Origin: Candidatus Kuenenia stuttgartensis | GTDB taxonomy: Bacteria > Planctomycetota > Planctomycetia > Gemmatales > Gemmataceae | Direction: 5' to 3' | DNA: 52,060 nucleotides | Assembly (NCBI GenBank): GCA_945875585.1 | Contig: CAMCLK010000035.1 | Location: 1-52,060, forward strand | Part shown: one piece after another, positions 41,751 to 50,284 of the stretch | How positions within the stretch are numbered: the first letter of the stretch is position 1 | How the letters are laid out: each line of letters starts with the position of its first letter | Notes under the pieces: generated by a model | Databases searched by the model: none | Told to the model about the DNA's origin: nothing | What the model saw: the letters and a program-made list of their open reading frames with translations, nothing else | Translations under genes and position numbers: made by a program

Positions 41751-43169
41751 ATGCTCTTTGACCTCATTCCTTTCAGCCTGCTTGTCACGGTGTTTACTAT
41801 CGCCGTGATTTTTGTGGGTGTTCTGACAGCGGTGGCTTACCTGACCTTGCTTGAACGCAAAGTGTCAGCTTGGGTTCAAGACCGTGTTGGCCCGAATCGT
41901 ACCGGCTTCGACTTTGGACAGCCGTGGCTCAAGTTTTTACGGGGCTTTTTCGGGCTTGGTCAGCCATTGGCTGATGGTGTGAAATTTTTGCTGAAGGAAG
42001 ATGTTGTTCCCGGTTACGTGGACCGCGTTTTTTACTATCTGGCACCCATGATTGCAGTAGGTACAGCGCTATTGGCTCTGGCGGTTGTGAGTGTTGGCGA
42101 CACCCCTGTGCCACCTGTCCTTCAGACGCTTTCAGCTAATAGCAGCTCCGCGGATTCTCCCAGAAGGGTGTTTCCAGCCACCAAGTCTGAGCTGGCAGCG
42201 ATGAATTCGACAACCAACCTTTCGGACGTGAGAGCTGGTTACGCTCAATACAACAATTTGTCTACCATCAAGTTCGCCATTGCCCCTAATGTGGACATAG
42301 GCTTCCTGTTTGTGTTCGCCATTGGCGGGTTGGCGGTTTATGGAATCGTTCTTGGCGGATGGTCAAGCAATAACAAATACAGCCTTCTTGGGTCGCTTCG
42401 TTCAAGCGCCCAGGTGATCAGTTACGAAATCCCGATGGGGCTTTCGGTTTTGGGTGTGTTGGTCATGGTTGGGTCACTCAACCTTGAGCGCGTGGTCGAT
42501 TGGCAGGCGCGTCATGGGTGGCTTATCGCCTATCAACCATTGGCATTTGTACTGTTTCTAACGGCCATTTTCGCCGAGTGTAACCGGTTGCCTTTTGACT
42601 TGCCCGAGTGCGAGCAGGAATTGGTGGGCGGATACCATACCGAATACAGCTCCATGAAATTCGCGCTCTTTTTCTTGGGCGAATACACGCACATGATTAC
42701 CACAAGCTTCCTCACGGCAGCGCTGTTTATGGGCGGCTGGCATCTGCCTTGGTTGAACGATTGGCTCAGCCCTTCCATGACTGGAAACTTTGATCTTTCT
42801 TATCTGTTTGCACTGTTGATTAAGCTGGCGGTATTCGTGGCAAAAATGTTCGTTGTCATTGCCTTGTTCATGTTGGTGCGATGGACCATTTTGCGATTTA
42901 AATTCGACCAACTCATGGCTTTGGCTTGGAAGGGTCTTATGCCACTCGGACTTATGTCTCTGCTGGGTGTTGTGATTTCCCGGCAATTCATGCCACCTGG
43001 GATGGGGCAGTGGGGTTTTCAGTGCGCATTTGGTTTGGTGAGTCTCGTGATTGTTGGCGTTGTCAGCTTGTTGCTTCCGACGGAAGCACCCAAAACGGTA
43101 TTGTCTATTTCCCGTGGTCGTTCGCATTCGGCTACGAGTGCGCCTGAATTGGCCAGTCGGGCTTCCTAA
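41751..43169 (+). CDS. nuoH: NADH-quinone oxidoreductase subunit H
   Basis: A 472-residue membrane subunit that forms the quinone channel with NuoA, B and D. Landmarks are AYLTLLERKVSAWVQDRVGPNRTG at residues 24-47, DGVKFLLKED, the loop FAECNRLPFDLPECEQELVGGYHTEYS at about 275-301, and eight or more hydrophobic helices. An additional segment of about 50-60 mostly polar residues (about 118-175, Ser/Asn-rich) lies between helices 2 and 3, where E. coli NuoH has only a short loop. AAGGA lies about ten bases before the ATG. Confidence 0.96.
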   Translation: MLFDLIPFSLLVTVFTIAVIFVGVLTAVAYLTLLERKVSAWVQDRVGPNRTGFDFGQPWLKFLRGFFGLGQPLADGVKFLLKEDVVPGYVDRVFYYLAPMIAVGTALLALAVVSVGDTPVPPVLQTLSANSSSADSPRRVFPATKSELAAMNSTTNLSDVRAGYAQYNNLSTIKFAIAPNVDIGFLFVFAIGGLAVYGIVLGGWSSNNKYSLLGSLRSSAQVISYEIPMGLSVLGVLVMVGSLNLERVVDWQARHGWLIAYQPLAFVLFLTAIFAECNRLPFDLPECEQELVGGYHTEYSSMKFALFFLGEYTHMITTSFLTAALFMGGWHLPWLNDWLSPSMTGNFDLSYLFALLIKLAVFVAKMFVVIALFMLVRWTILRFKFDQLMALAWKGLMPLGLMSLLGVVISRQFMPPGMGQWGFQCAFGLVSLVIVGVVSLLLPTEAPKTVLSISRGRSHSATSAPELASRAS

Positions 43170-43198
43170 CGCGAATCAACTGGAACGGAGTGTGGATT

Positions 43199-43804
43199 AT
43201 GACAGCCATCGCAGAAAAAAATGTGACATGGGTCAAACCTCCCAGGCTGAATCTGGCTGAGCAGATTTATTTGCCTTCGGTGGCTCAGGGAATGATCACG
43301 ACCCTGAAGCATCTTGTGAAAACGGTCACTGGTCTTAATGCGACGAGCACGCAACAGTACCCGGAACAACAACCTGTGCTCCCCCCTCATTATCGTGGTG
43401 TTCACCGGTTGAATCGCGATGAGCAGGGGCGTGTGAAGTGCGTTTCGTGCTACATGTGTTCAACGGCATGCCCCGCACACTGCATTGATATTGTCGCTGC
43501 GCCCTCGCCTTGGCCAGACCGCGAAAAATACCCTGAAACATTTGTTATTGACGAGCTCCGTTGTATTTATTGCGGCATGTGCGAGCAAGCCTGTCCAGTG
43601 GATGCCATTGAACTGACCACAATCTTCAGTCTCACCGGAATGAGCCGGGAAGATATGATGTTCGACAAAGAAAAGCTGCTCAGCGTGTTCGATCAAACGG
43701 TGAAGCTGGGAACAGATCCTGTTCGCACACGCGGTGGCCGATTGTCGGTGGCAGCAGAACCTGCTGATGCTGGTCTGACGGGATCATCCAGCGCTCAGAG
43801 TTGA
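43199..43804 (+). CDS. nuoI: NADH-quinone oxidoreductase subunit I
   Basis: A 201-residue TYKY-type subunit with two [4Fe-4S] clusters (N6a and N6b) linking NuoG to NuoB. Ligands are CVSCYMCSTACP (Cys81, 84, 87, 91) and CIYCGMCEQACP at about residues 122-133. ATG 43199 follows GGAACGGAG with good spacing; the GTG at 43190 is an alternative. The N-terminal helix at about 25-45 lies on the membrane arm in known structures. Confidence 0.96.
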   Translation: MTAIAEKNVTWVKPPRLNLAEQIYLPSVAQGMITTLKHLVKTVTGLNATSTQQYPEQQPVLPPHYRGVHRLNRDEQGRVKCVSCYMCSTACPAHCIDIVAAPSPWPDREKYPETFVIDELRCIYCGMCEQACPVDAIELTTIFSLTGMSREDMMFDKEKLLSVFDQTVKLGTDPVRTRGGRLSVAAEPADAGLTGSSSAQS

Positions 43805-43856
43805 AGTTTACAGAAATGTATCCCTTGGCGTCGGCGCGCCGGGGCGTAGGACAAAC

Positions 43857-43872
43857 ATCGCGGGAACGCGAT
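43857..43872 (+). other. Small hairpin between nuoI and nuoJ
   Basis: ATCGCG-GGAA-CGCGAT is a perfect six-base stem with a GGAA tetraloop, a member of the stable GNRA class. It lies 13 bases before the nuoJ start in the longest internal gap of the nuo operon (80 bases). It may affect nuoJ translation or mark an mRNA processing site. Confidence 0.5.
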
Positions 43873-43884
43873 TGAGGCAAGCGT

Positions 43885-44697
43885 ATGACGGCGGGAATGT
43901 TCGCGATTACTGAAGCAGGCGCCTACCCATGGAGTTGGTGGGTGCTCGGGCCCATATCAGTGGGAATGCTTGGTATTTACCAATTACTTCCACGGCCCGA
44001 AGGCACCAGCGTTCGAACTGGTGGTTTCCTAGCGGTTTTTGGATTAGCCGGACTGATGGCATTGGTACTCGGCGGTGTCTTGCTGAGTGTTGAAACAGTA
44101 TTGTTCTGCCTTTTTTCCGGTGTGGCGGTGTGTGGTGCGGCTTTGCTGGTAACGTTGGCCAATCCAGCCCGCGCGGCATTGGCATTCACGGTTGTTGTAT
44201 TAGGTGTTGCCGGTCTATTTCTGCTGCTTGCCGCCCCGTTTTTGATGGGCGCCAACATTATTGTTTACGCCGGCGCCATTGTGGTGACCTTTCTTTTTGT
44301 ACTGATGCTCGCCCAGCAGCACCTTCCCAATGATGCCGATAGCCGTTCGCGTGAACCATTTCTGGCCTGCCTTGCTGGTGGCTCGGCGCTGTTGCTGATC
44401 CTGTTGGCGTTGGGTGAAGATGCAGGGAAATTGGAATCGTATCAGGAAGTGCGGGAAGGTCGGGCCCTTGAAGCAACTCGGTCTCCTGTTGCGCCTGTGC
44501 GGCGCGCGGCAGAGTCAGACCTTCGATTGGATATGTCCGGTGTTCCTGCGTTGCCTGCTGACAATACAGCGTTTTTGGGTGCCAATCTATACGGGCGGCA
44601 TCTGATTGCGGTCGAATTGGCGGGAGTGCTGCTGGTGGTTGCCACGTTAGGTGCAATCGCTGTTGCCCAGAGATCTGGTACCGGGGAGGCACTTTGA
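43885..44697 (+). CDS. nuoJ: NADH-quinone oxidoreductase subunit J
   Basis: A 270-residue membrane subunit with five hydrophobic helices. The pi-bulge helix 3 region, central to proton-coupling, is seen as FLMGANIIVYAGAIVVTFLF. It is longer than E. coli NuoJ (184 residues), with added N-terminal residues and a polar stretch at about 175-230 (Glu/Arg/Ala-rich) between the last two helices. The stop overlaps the nuoK start by one base (TGATG). Confidence 0.93.
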   Translation: MTAGMFAITEAGAYPWSWWVLGPISVGMLGIYQLLPRPEGTSVRTGGFLAVFGLAGLMALVLGGVLLSVETVLFCLFSGVAVCGAALLVTLANPARAALAFTVVVLGVAGLFLLLAAPFLMGANIIVYAGAIVVTFLFVLMLAQQHLPNDADSRSREPFLACLAGGSALLLILLALGEDAGKLESYQEVREGRALEATRSPVAPVRRAAESDLRLDMSGVPALPADNTAFLGANLYGRHLIAVELAGVLLVVATLGAIAVAQRSGTGEAL

Positions 44698-45125
44698 TGA
44701 ATAGCCCCGATTTACCCCACTATCTGGCCTGTGCCGCAGTACTTTTTGTGCTCGGGCTCGTGGGTTTTTTGGCCCGGCGCAACTTGATTCTCATGTTCCT
44801 TAGCGTGGAACTGATGGTTCAGGGAGTTGCATTGAACTTTGTGGCATTTGCCAGGTTTCGTGGCAATCTTGATGGACAGTCGTTTGTACTGTTCATGCTC
44901 ACGGTAGCGGCTTGCGAAGCTGCGTTGGCTTTGGCATTGATATTGGCCCTCTACCGCACGCAGGCCAGCCTCGATGTCAGCCTCTGGCAGAACCTGCGAG
45001 AAGATGACCTCGACGCCACCGAAGATGACGAACCACTACCCGGCATGATGCCCGAGGCTCCCTTGCCTTCACTCCCCGTGGCTGGAATTGCCCCGGCTCG
45101 CCCCGAGGAGTCCAATCGTGTTTGA
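44697..45125 (+). CDS. nuoK: NADH-quinone oxidoreductase subunit K with acidic tail
   Basis: A 142-residue membrane subunit with three helices. The key proton-path glutamates are Glu38 (FLSVELM) and Glu74 (AACEAAL). The normal family length is about 100; here about 40 extra C-terminal residues rich in Asp, Glu and Pro follow LWQNLREDDLDATEDDE. ATG 44697 has GGGGAGG upstream at 44683-44689. The tail overlaps the nuoL start by eight bases. Confidence 0.95.
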   Translation: MNSPDLPHYLACAAVLFVLGLVGFLARRNLILMFLSVELMVQGVALNFVAFARFRGNLDGQSFVLFMLTVAACEAALALALILALYRTQASLDVSLWQNLREDDLDATEDDEPLPGMMPEAPLPSLPVAGIAPARPEESNRV

Positions 45126-47103
45126 GTTGTCCTCAGAAGTTCTTTCTGGCTTGGCCCTCTGTGTTCCGGTGCTGCCTCTCATTGCAGCCGTCGTAAGCGC
45201 GGTATTGGGTTCCACCAGACCATCCCTTGCCCCATTGGTTGCCAGCATTGGTGTGCTGGGAGCGTTCGCAGCCTCTTTGCTATTGCTGCTGGCAACGGCA
45301 GGTCATGGCGGCGCCGCGCACATATTCCACTACGGCACATGGTTTACGATTAGCCATCATTCCATTGACTGGGAAATTCGGCTCGATGCCTTGGCAACAG
45401 CCATGGTTTGCATGGTCACCTTCATTAGTTTTTGGATTGTGATCTTCAGCCAGGGTTACATGGATGGCGACCTAGGTTCCGCTCGCTTTTTTTCATTGGT
45501 CTCCCTGTTTGTCGGGGCTATGGCCATCCTTGTTTTAGCCAACAGCCTCGTCGTGATGTTTCTGGGCTGGGAAGGCGTGGGTGTATGTAGCTACCTGTTG
45601 GTTGGATTCTGGTTTCGTAAACCGGAAGCTGCCGCCGCGGCCCGTAAAGCGTTTCTTGTCACACGATTGGGAGACGTGGCGCTGCTGGGTGCATTGCTGC
45701 TGCTGGCGTGTCAGCCGGGTTCCCGTGCTCTAACATTCGATGCGGTATTTTCGGCTCATTTAGATGCCGGAATTGTGTATTTTGTGTTGCTGCTGCTTCT
45801 CATTGGCGCGGTTGGTAAGTCAGCGCAGTTTCCCCTCCATGTGTGGTTGCCAGATGCGATGGAAGGCCCCACTCCTGTGAGCGCCCTGATCCATGCCGCG
45901 ACGATGGTAACCGCTGGTGTTTATTTGTTAGCTCGTTTTTTCCCTGGTATGACCGGCGAATCGGTGGACCTATCTCGGTTAGATGCCATTGCTTCAGTTC
46001 AGGATCTTGCTGGTGGCCTTGGGGCTATCACAGCATTAAGTGCTGCCATCATGGCCATGGGCCAGTCGGACCTGAAGCGTGTACTCGCCTATTCGACGCT
46101 GAGTCAATTGGGCTACATGTTCATGGTGTTGGGAGTGAGCGGTGAACCGCGTGGTGAGCACCTTCCGCAGGAAGTGATTGGTGTTGCCGCGTTTGCATCC
46201 ATATTCCATCTGTTGACCCATGCGTTTTTCAAGGCGTTGCTGTTCCTTTCAGCGGGCAGCGTCATGCATGCCATGGGCCACATTATCGATATGAACAGGT
46301 TTGGCGGACTTCGTCGCCTGATGCCTATCACGCATGCGAGTTTCCTTGTCGGCGCCTTGGCACTGGCTGGTTTTCCTCCCCTTTCCGGTTTTTTCAGCAA
46401 GGATGAGATTCTTCTGGAACTATGGAACGGTTCGCTGACGGGTGGCCCGAGATCAGCATTCTTCGCAATTCTGTTTTCGGTGGGTCTGATCACCGCCGGA
46501 TTGACAGCGTATTACATTTTCCGCGCCTATTTCAAAACGTTTCATGGCGAGGAAAAGATACCGCATGAGGCAGGGCACCACGCTCATGAATCTCCCCGGA
46601 GTATGACTGTTCCGCTGATGGTGCTTGCGGTGTGTTCTGTTGTGGTTGGCCTTGCGGTTGGCCCTACGGGAATCCTGCACCACTACCTTTCACACAGCTC
46701 CCACTGGCATCTGCATGAGTCTGCTTTCTCGGTCAATATTCCGATGATACTCGGAGTGCTGGCTGCTTTTACTGGTGTTGCGGTGGCGTGGATGCTTCAC
46801 AAGGCTGCTGCCAGTACTGCCAAAAAGCGCTCGATGGGCTTGTTTGAATCTTTGGCTGACAATCGACTTTACATTGATGGCTTGTATCTTGCCACACTTG
46901 TGAGGCCCTTAGCCGCCCTAGGTTCGGTGGTCGGATGGCTTGACCGCGAATTGATATCGCCGCTGATTGAACTCGGGGCAACTGTTCCCCGCATGGTCGG
47001 CGGACGTTTTCGTTCTGCCCAAAACGGCCTTCTACAGTTTTATGCACTTGCCATGGCACTGGGATTGATCGTCATCCTGGCCATGTTCACGGTTGCGCGC
47101 TGA
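45118..47103 (+). CDS. nuoL: NADH-quinone oxidoreductase subunit L
   Basis: A 661-residue antiporter-like proton-pumping subunit with about 15 helices and the long lateral helix at the C-terminus. Conserved blocks are FLGWEGVGVCSYLLVGFW (with the key Glu), SAQFPLHVWLPDAMEGPTP, ALIHAATMVTAGVYLLARF, and QSDLKRVLAYSTLSQLGYM. GTG 45118 is chosen with CGAGGAG about seven bases upstream; TTG 45088 would lie deep in nuoK. A His-rich cytoplasmic stretch (HEAGHHAHESPRS) is seen near 46565. Confidence 0.96.
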   Translation: MFELSSEVLSGLALCVPVLPLIAAVVSAVLGSTRPSLAPLVASIGVLGAFAASLLLLLATAGHGGAAHIFHYGTWFTISHHSIDWEIRLDALATAMVCMVTFISFWIVIFSQGYMDGDLGSARFFSLVSLFVGAMAILVLANSLVVMFLGWEGVGVCSYLLVGFWFRKPEAAAAARKAFLVTRLGDVALLGALLLLACQPGSRALTFDAVFSAHLDAGIVYFVLLLLLIGAVGKSAQFPLHVWLPDAMEGPTPVSALIHAATMVTAGVYLLARFFPGMTGESVDLSRLDAIASVQDLAGGLGAITALSAAIMAMGQSDLKRVLAYSTLSQLGYMFMVLGVSGEPRGEHLPQEVIGVAAFASIFHLLTHAFFKALLFLSAGSVMHAMGHIIDMNRFGGLRRLMPITHASFLVGALALAGFPPLSGFFSKDEILLELWNGSLTGGPRSAFFAILFSVGLITAGLTAYYIFRAYFKTFHGEEKIPHEAGHHAHESPRSMTVPLMVLAVCSVVVGLAVGPTGILHHYLSHSSHWHLHESAFSVNIPMILGVLAAFTGVAVAWMLHKAAASTAKKRSMGLFESLADNRLYIDGLYLATLVRPLAALGSVVGWLDRELISPLIELGATVPRMVGGRFRSAQNGLLQFYALAMALGLIVILAMFTVAR

Positions 47104-47119
47104 TATTTCCGGAGCTGTC

Positions 47120-48706
47120 ATGCCGAATGCCGCGACATTGTTGATCCTTGTTCCATTGCTTCCCCTTCTTGGGGCATTGGTATGCCTTGCAGCCGGTTCG
47201 CGGCGCGCGTTGGCGTGCTATATGGCAGAGACGTTCATACTTTTGGCCTTGGCGGCAGGAACATTGCTTGTTTGGAATCAGGCTAATTTGGCCGAGACTT
47301 CAGGTCTTTCCTTCCGAAACACTGAAGATTTACCAAACTTTGAAATATCATTGGGGCGGTTGGGAGATCGTGGCCCGAAGGTAGCGTTGAATTTGGCAAT
47401 CGACGGTCTGAATGCATGGTTGGTGTTTTTGACGTTGGGCGTTGGGGCAGCGGTTATCGCCACAAGCAAGTCTTGGGTGGGTGAGTACCCTGGTGCGGCA
47501 ATGGCTTTGCTGCTTCTGGCTGTCAGCTTTACTTTGATGGCATTCCTTTCCATGGACATGCTCGTTTTTTACGTCTTTTTTGAATTGACTCTGGTTCCCA
47601 TGTTTCTGCTAGTCGGCATTTGGGGAGGCCCGGATCGCCAGATCGCTGCTCAACGAATGTTCCTTTACACTCTGGCAGGTGGCTTGTGCACCTTGCTTGG
47701 TCTGCTTGCCTTGGCTGTTCCAGCCGGCGATTTCAACTGGACGGTTCTCAGAAACTCAGATTTTTCAGGGGAGGGAATCTTTTCCCGGCCTGTTATTTTT
47801 GTGCTTCTGATGGCTGGTTTTATTGTGAAAACCCCGCTGGTACCTTTTCACACGTGGCAGGCCATCACTTATGTTCAGGCACCTACGCCTGTGACGGCAT
47901 TCCTTTCCGCGGTTTTGGCCAAACTTGGCCTATATGGCATGCTCAGGCTGGGTGTTTTTGTCATGCCAGATGAAATGCAAACCGTCGGTGCGCACCTGCT
48001 GGGAAGCTTTGCTGTTGCAAGTATCGTTTATGGTGCTCTGTGCGCTTTTGGTTCACGTGATATCAAATCGCTTCTAGCGTATTCAAGCCTTTCTCACTTG
48101 GGTTATGTTGTTCTCGGATTGGTTTCGCTCGATCCGTCCGGCCTACAAGGCGCGGTTTTTCATATGGTTGCCCACGGCGTAGTGACCGCTGGCCTTCTGC
48201 TGGCTGCTGGCATGATCGAAGCACACGAACAGACTCTTGTCCGGACCGATCTTAAGGGCCTTTTGTCGCGTTATCCAGCCATTGGTGGCCTCTTTGTGTT
48301 TTTCTGCCTCGCTTCGGTTGGGGTTCCTGGTCTGAGTCAGTTTGTTGGTGAATTCCTCTGCTTGTTTGGTTTTTTCAAGAGCGGAGTTGCCACACTTCTG
48401 GGTCCAGTTGCTGTTTTTGGTGTCATGTCGGGCCTGTTTTTGGGTGGATGGTACACCATGACCCTGATTCAGGAATCGTTTTCAGGCACGCCCGAAACCG
48501 ATGAAACGGTACCTGTGAAACCGCGCCAATTAGTGGTTCTTGGCTCTCTGGCAGCCGTGGTTTTGTGGTTGGGCCTTTCACCTCAGTTCGTACTTGAAAC
48601 CAGCGGTCCGGAAATCAAGCTATTGGAACAACGCCATCCGGCCCCTGCCACACCTGTTGCGAGTGCAGTGGTGCCCGGTTCCGCCCCACGCACAATCGCG
48701 GAGTAA
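47120..48706 (+). CDS. nuoM: NADH-quinone oxidoreductase subunit M
   Basis: A 528-residue antiporter-like proton-pumping subunit. Family blocks include FYVFFELTLVPMFLLVGIWGG (with the conserved Glu), KTPLVPFHTWQAITYVQAPTP and DIKSLLAYSSLSHLGYV. The second block reads HTWQAITYVQAP where HTWLPDAHVEAP is usual, so the otherwise invariant PD-H positions are altered. ATG 47120 follows CCGGAG at close spacing. It begins 16 bases after nuoL. Confidence 0.95.
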   Translation: MPNAATLLILVPLLPLLGALVCLAAGSRRALACYMAETFILLALAAGTLLVWNQANLAETSGLSFRNTEDLPNFEISLGRLGDRGPKVALNLAIDGLNAWLVFLTLGVGAAVIATSKSWVGEYPGAAMALLLLAVSFTLMAFLSMDMLVFYVFFELTLVPMFLLVGIWGGPDRQIAAQRMFLYTLAGGLCTLLGLLALAVPAGDFNWTVLRNSDFSGEGIFSRPVIFVLLMAGFIVKTPLVPFHTWQAITYVQAPTPVTAFLSAVLAKLGLYGMLRLGVFVMPDEMQTVGAHLLGSFAVASIVYGALCAFGSRDIKSLLAYSSLSHLGYVVLGLVSLDPSGLQGAVFHMVAHGVVTAGLLLAAGMIEAHEQTLVRTDLKGLLSRYPAIGGLFVFFCLASVGVPGLSQFVGEFLCLFGFFKSGVATLLGPVAVFGVMSGLFLGGWYTMTLIQESFSGTPETDETVPVKPRQLVVLGSLAAVVLWLGLSPQFVLETSGPEIKLLEQRHPAPATPVASAVVPGSAPRTIAE

Positions 48707-48709
48707 GCA

Positions 48710-50284
48710 ATGCCCACTCAAGAAATGCTCGACGTAACCGGGTTTCTTGGCCTGTCCCTTCGTGCTGGCCCGGAATTGGGCCTGTTGGCCTTGGCTTGCC
48801 TGACTTTTCTGGGCGGTACCTTTATTCGCGGCCGCCTACTGTGGGGCCTTGTTGGAGTGATTGGGCTAGGGTTTGCTGCAGGCTTCTCTGCGATTCAGTC
48901 GGGCCCGGCATTCGCTCCGACACGGGACTTCTTTTGCTTCGATGACGTTGCTTCCTGCGTTCGATTGATCGTGCCTATTTTAGGCATGTTGATGCTCCCG
49001 ATCCTTGTTGCCGAGGTCGATGATGTCCGTGCAGCCGATATTGTTGGCTGTACCTTATGCGCTTGTGCTGGAGTGAGCCTGACCTCAATGGCAGGAGATC
49101 TGGTTCTTCTGTTTTTAGGTTTGGAAGCTGTGTCGATTCCTACATATGTCATGCTTTACTTGGCCAGACACGATCGTCGCGGCCAGGAAGCAACCCTTAA
49201 ATATTTCATGCTGAGTATTTTCTCCTCGGCTCTGTTTCTTTTTGGGGCAAGTTACCTCTATGGATTAACTGGCCAAACCCGTTTGACCTCGGTCAGCTCC
49301 AATGGCTTATCCCGTGGCATTTTGGAGTTACTGGCTGACCCATCTTCCCAGCGATTCGACATGCCTCGAACCCTTGCTATCGCTCTGATTTTTGTAATTG
49401 CCGGGTTGGGAATGAAGATCACAGCGGTCCCGTTTCACTTCTACGCGCCAGATGTCTATCAGGGAACCAGCCCAGGAATGGCCGGGTTTTTGTCTTGGTT
49501 TCCCAAGGCTGCTGGTCTGATCGCACTCTTACGGGTACTTGGGTTGGCCCATGGCCATGGTGAACCGTTTGGCGGCATGGATGGCACGCTGATCTGGATA
49601 CTGGCTGTGGTCACCATGACTTTGGGCAACTGTTTGGCCATTTGGCAAGGGAACCTCAGGCGCATGCTGGCTTACTCCGGCGTTGCGCAGGGAGGCTATA
49701 TGCTTGCATCGCTAGCAGTGGGGCCCGCCACTCATCAGCATGCTGGTGGTGTAGGTCCGATGCTCTTTTATTTGGCTGCCTATGGGATCATGAGCTTGGG
49801 CGCCTTTGCCATTATTGCTTACTTAAACGATCCAGAAATGCCTGTTGAGCATATTGATGACCTTGCGGGTCTGGGCTCACGCGCACCAATCGCCTCTTGG
49901 AGTTTGGCTATTTGCTTGTTCGGCATGCTTGGGCTTCCGCTAACCGTGGGCTTTATTGCCAAGGCGCAGGTGTTGCTGGCAACGCTTGTATCTCCCATGG
50001 CGGCTGGCAGTTCGCTTATTGGCATTCTTGGCCTGCTTATTGTTTTCAATGCCGCAGTTGGCGCATGGTACTACTTGGGATTGGTTCATCGGATGTTTTT
50101 GCGCAGGCCTTTGGGGCCACAAGGCAAGTGCGGCCCAAAGGTGCAATTGGCCGCGGGTCTTGTTTGCGCCATTCTGACAGTTCTTCTAGGAATCGTGCCA
50201 AGTTGGTTGGGGTGGACTCAAATCCGGCAAGGGGGCCGTGTTCATGCCATCGTTCCAGCCGTTACCATGGTCGCCAAGCCCTGA
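48710..50284 (+). CDS. nuoN: NADH-quinone oxidoreductase subunit N
   Basis: A 524-residue antiporter-like subunit, the last of complex I. Seen: LFLGLEAVSIPTYVMLYLAR with the helix 5 Glu, EATLKYFMLSIFSSALFLFG, ITAVPFHFYAPDVYQGTSPG and RRMLAYSGVAQGGYM. The ATG at 48710 is only three bases after the nuoM stop, with GGAG at 48700-48703. Its last 41 bases hold the start of the downstream phosphotransferase-like gene. Confidence 0.96.
   Translation: MPTQEMLDVTGFLGLSLRAGPELGLLALACLTFLGGTFIRGRLLWGLVGVIGLGFAAGFSAIQSGPAFAPTRDFFCFDDVASCVRLIVPILGMLMLPILVAEVDDVRAADIVGCTLCACAGVSLTSMAGDLVLLFLGLEAVSIPTYVMLYLARHDRRGQEATLKYFMLSIFSSALFLFGASYLYGLTGQTRLTSVSSNGLSRGILELLADPSSQRFDMPRTLAIALIFVIAGLGMKITAVPFHFYAPDVYQGTSPGMAGFLSWFPKAAGLIALLRVLGLAHGHGEPFGGMDGTLIWILAVVTMTLGNCLAIWQGNLRRMLAYSGVAQGGYMLASLAVGPATHQHAGGVGPMLFYLAAYGIMSLGAFAIIAYLNDPEMPVEHIDDLAGLGSRAPIASWSLAICLFGMLGLPLTVGFIAKAQVLLATLVSPMAAGSSLIGILGLLIVFNAAVGAWYYLGLVHRMFLRRPLGPQGKCGPKVQLAAGLVCAILTVLLGIVPSWLGWTQIRQGGRVHAIVPAVTMVAKP

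Noticed and set aside
42558..43127. 189-codon minus-strand frame opposite nuoH
   Set aside because: The His/Gln/Asn-rich translation is what membrane-helix codons give when read in antisense.
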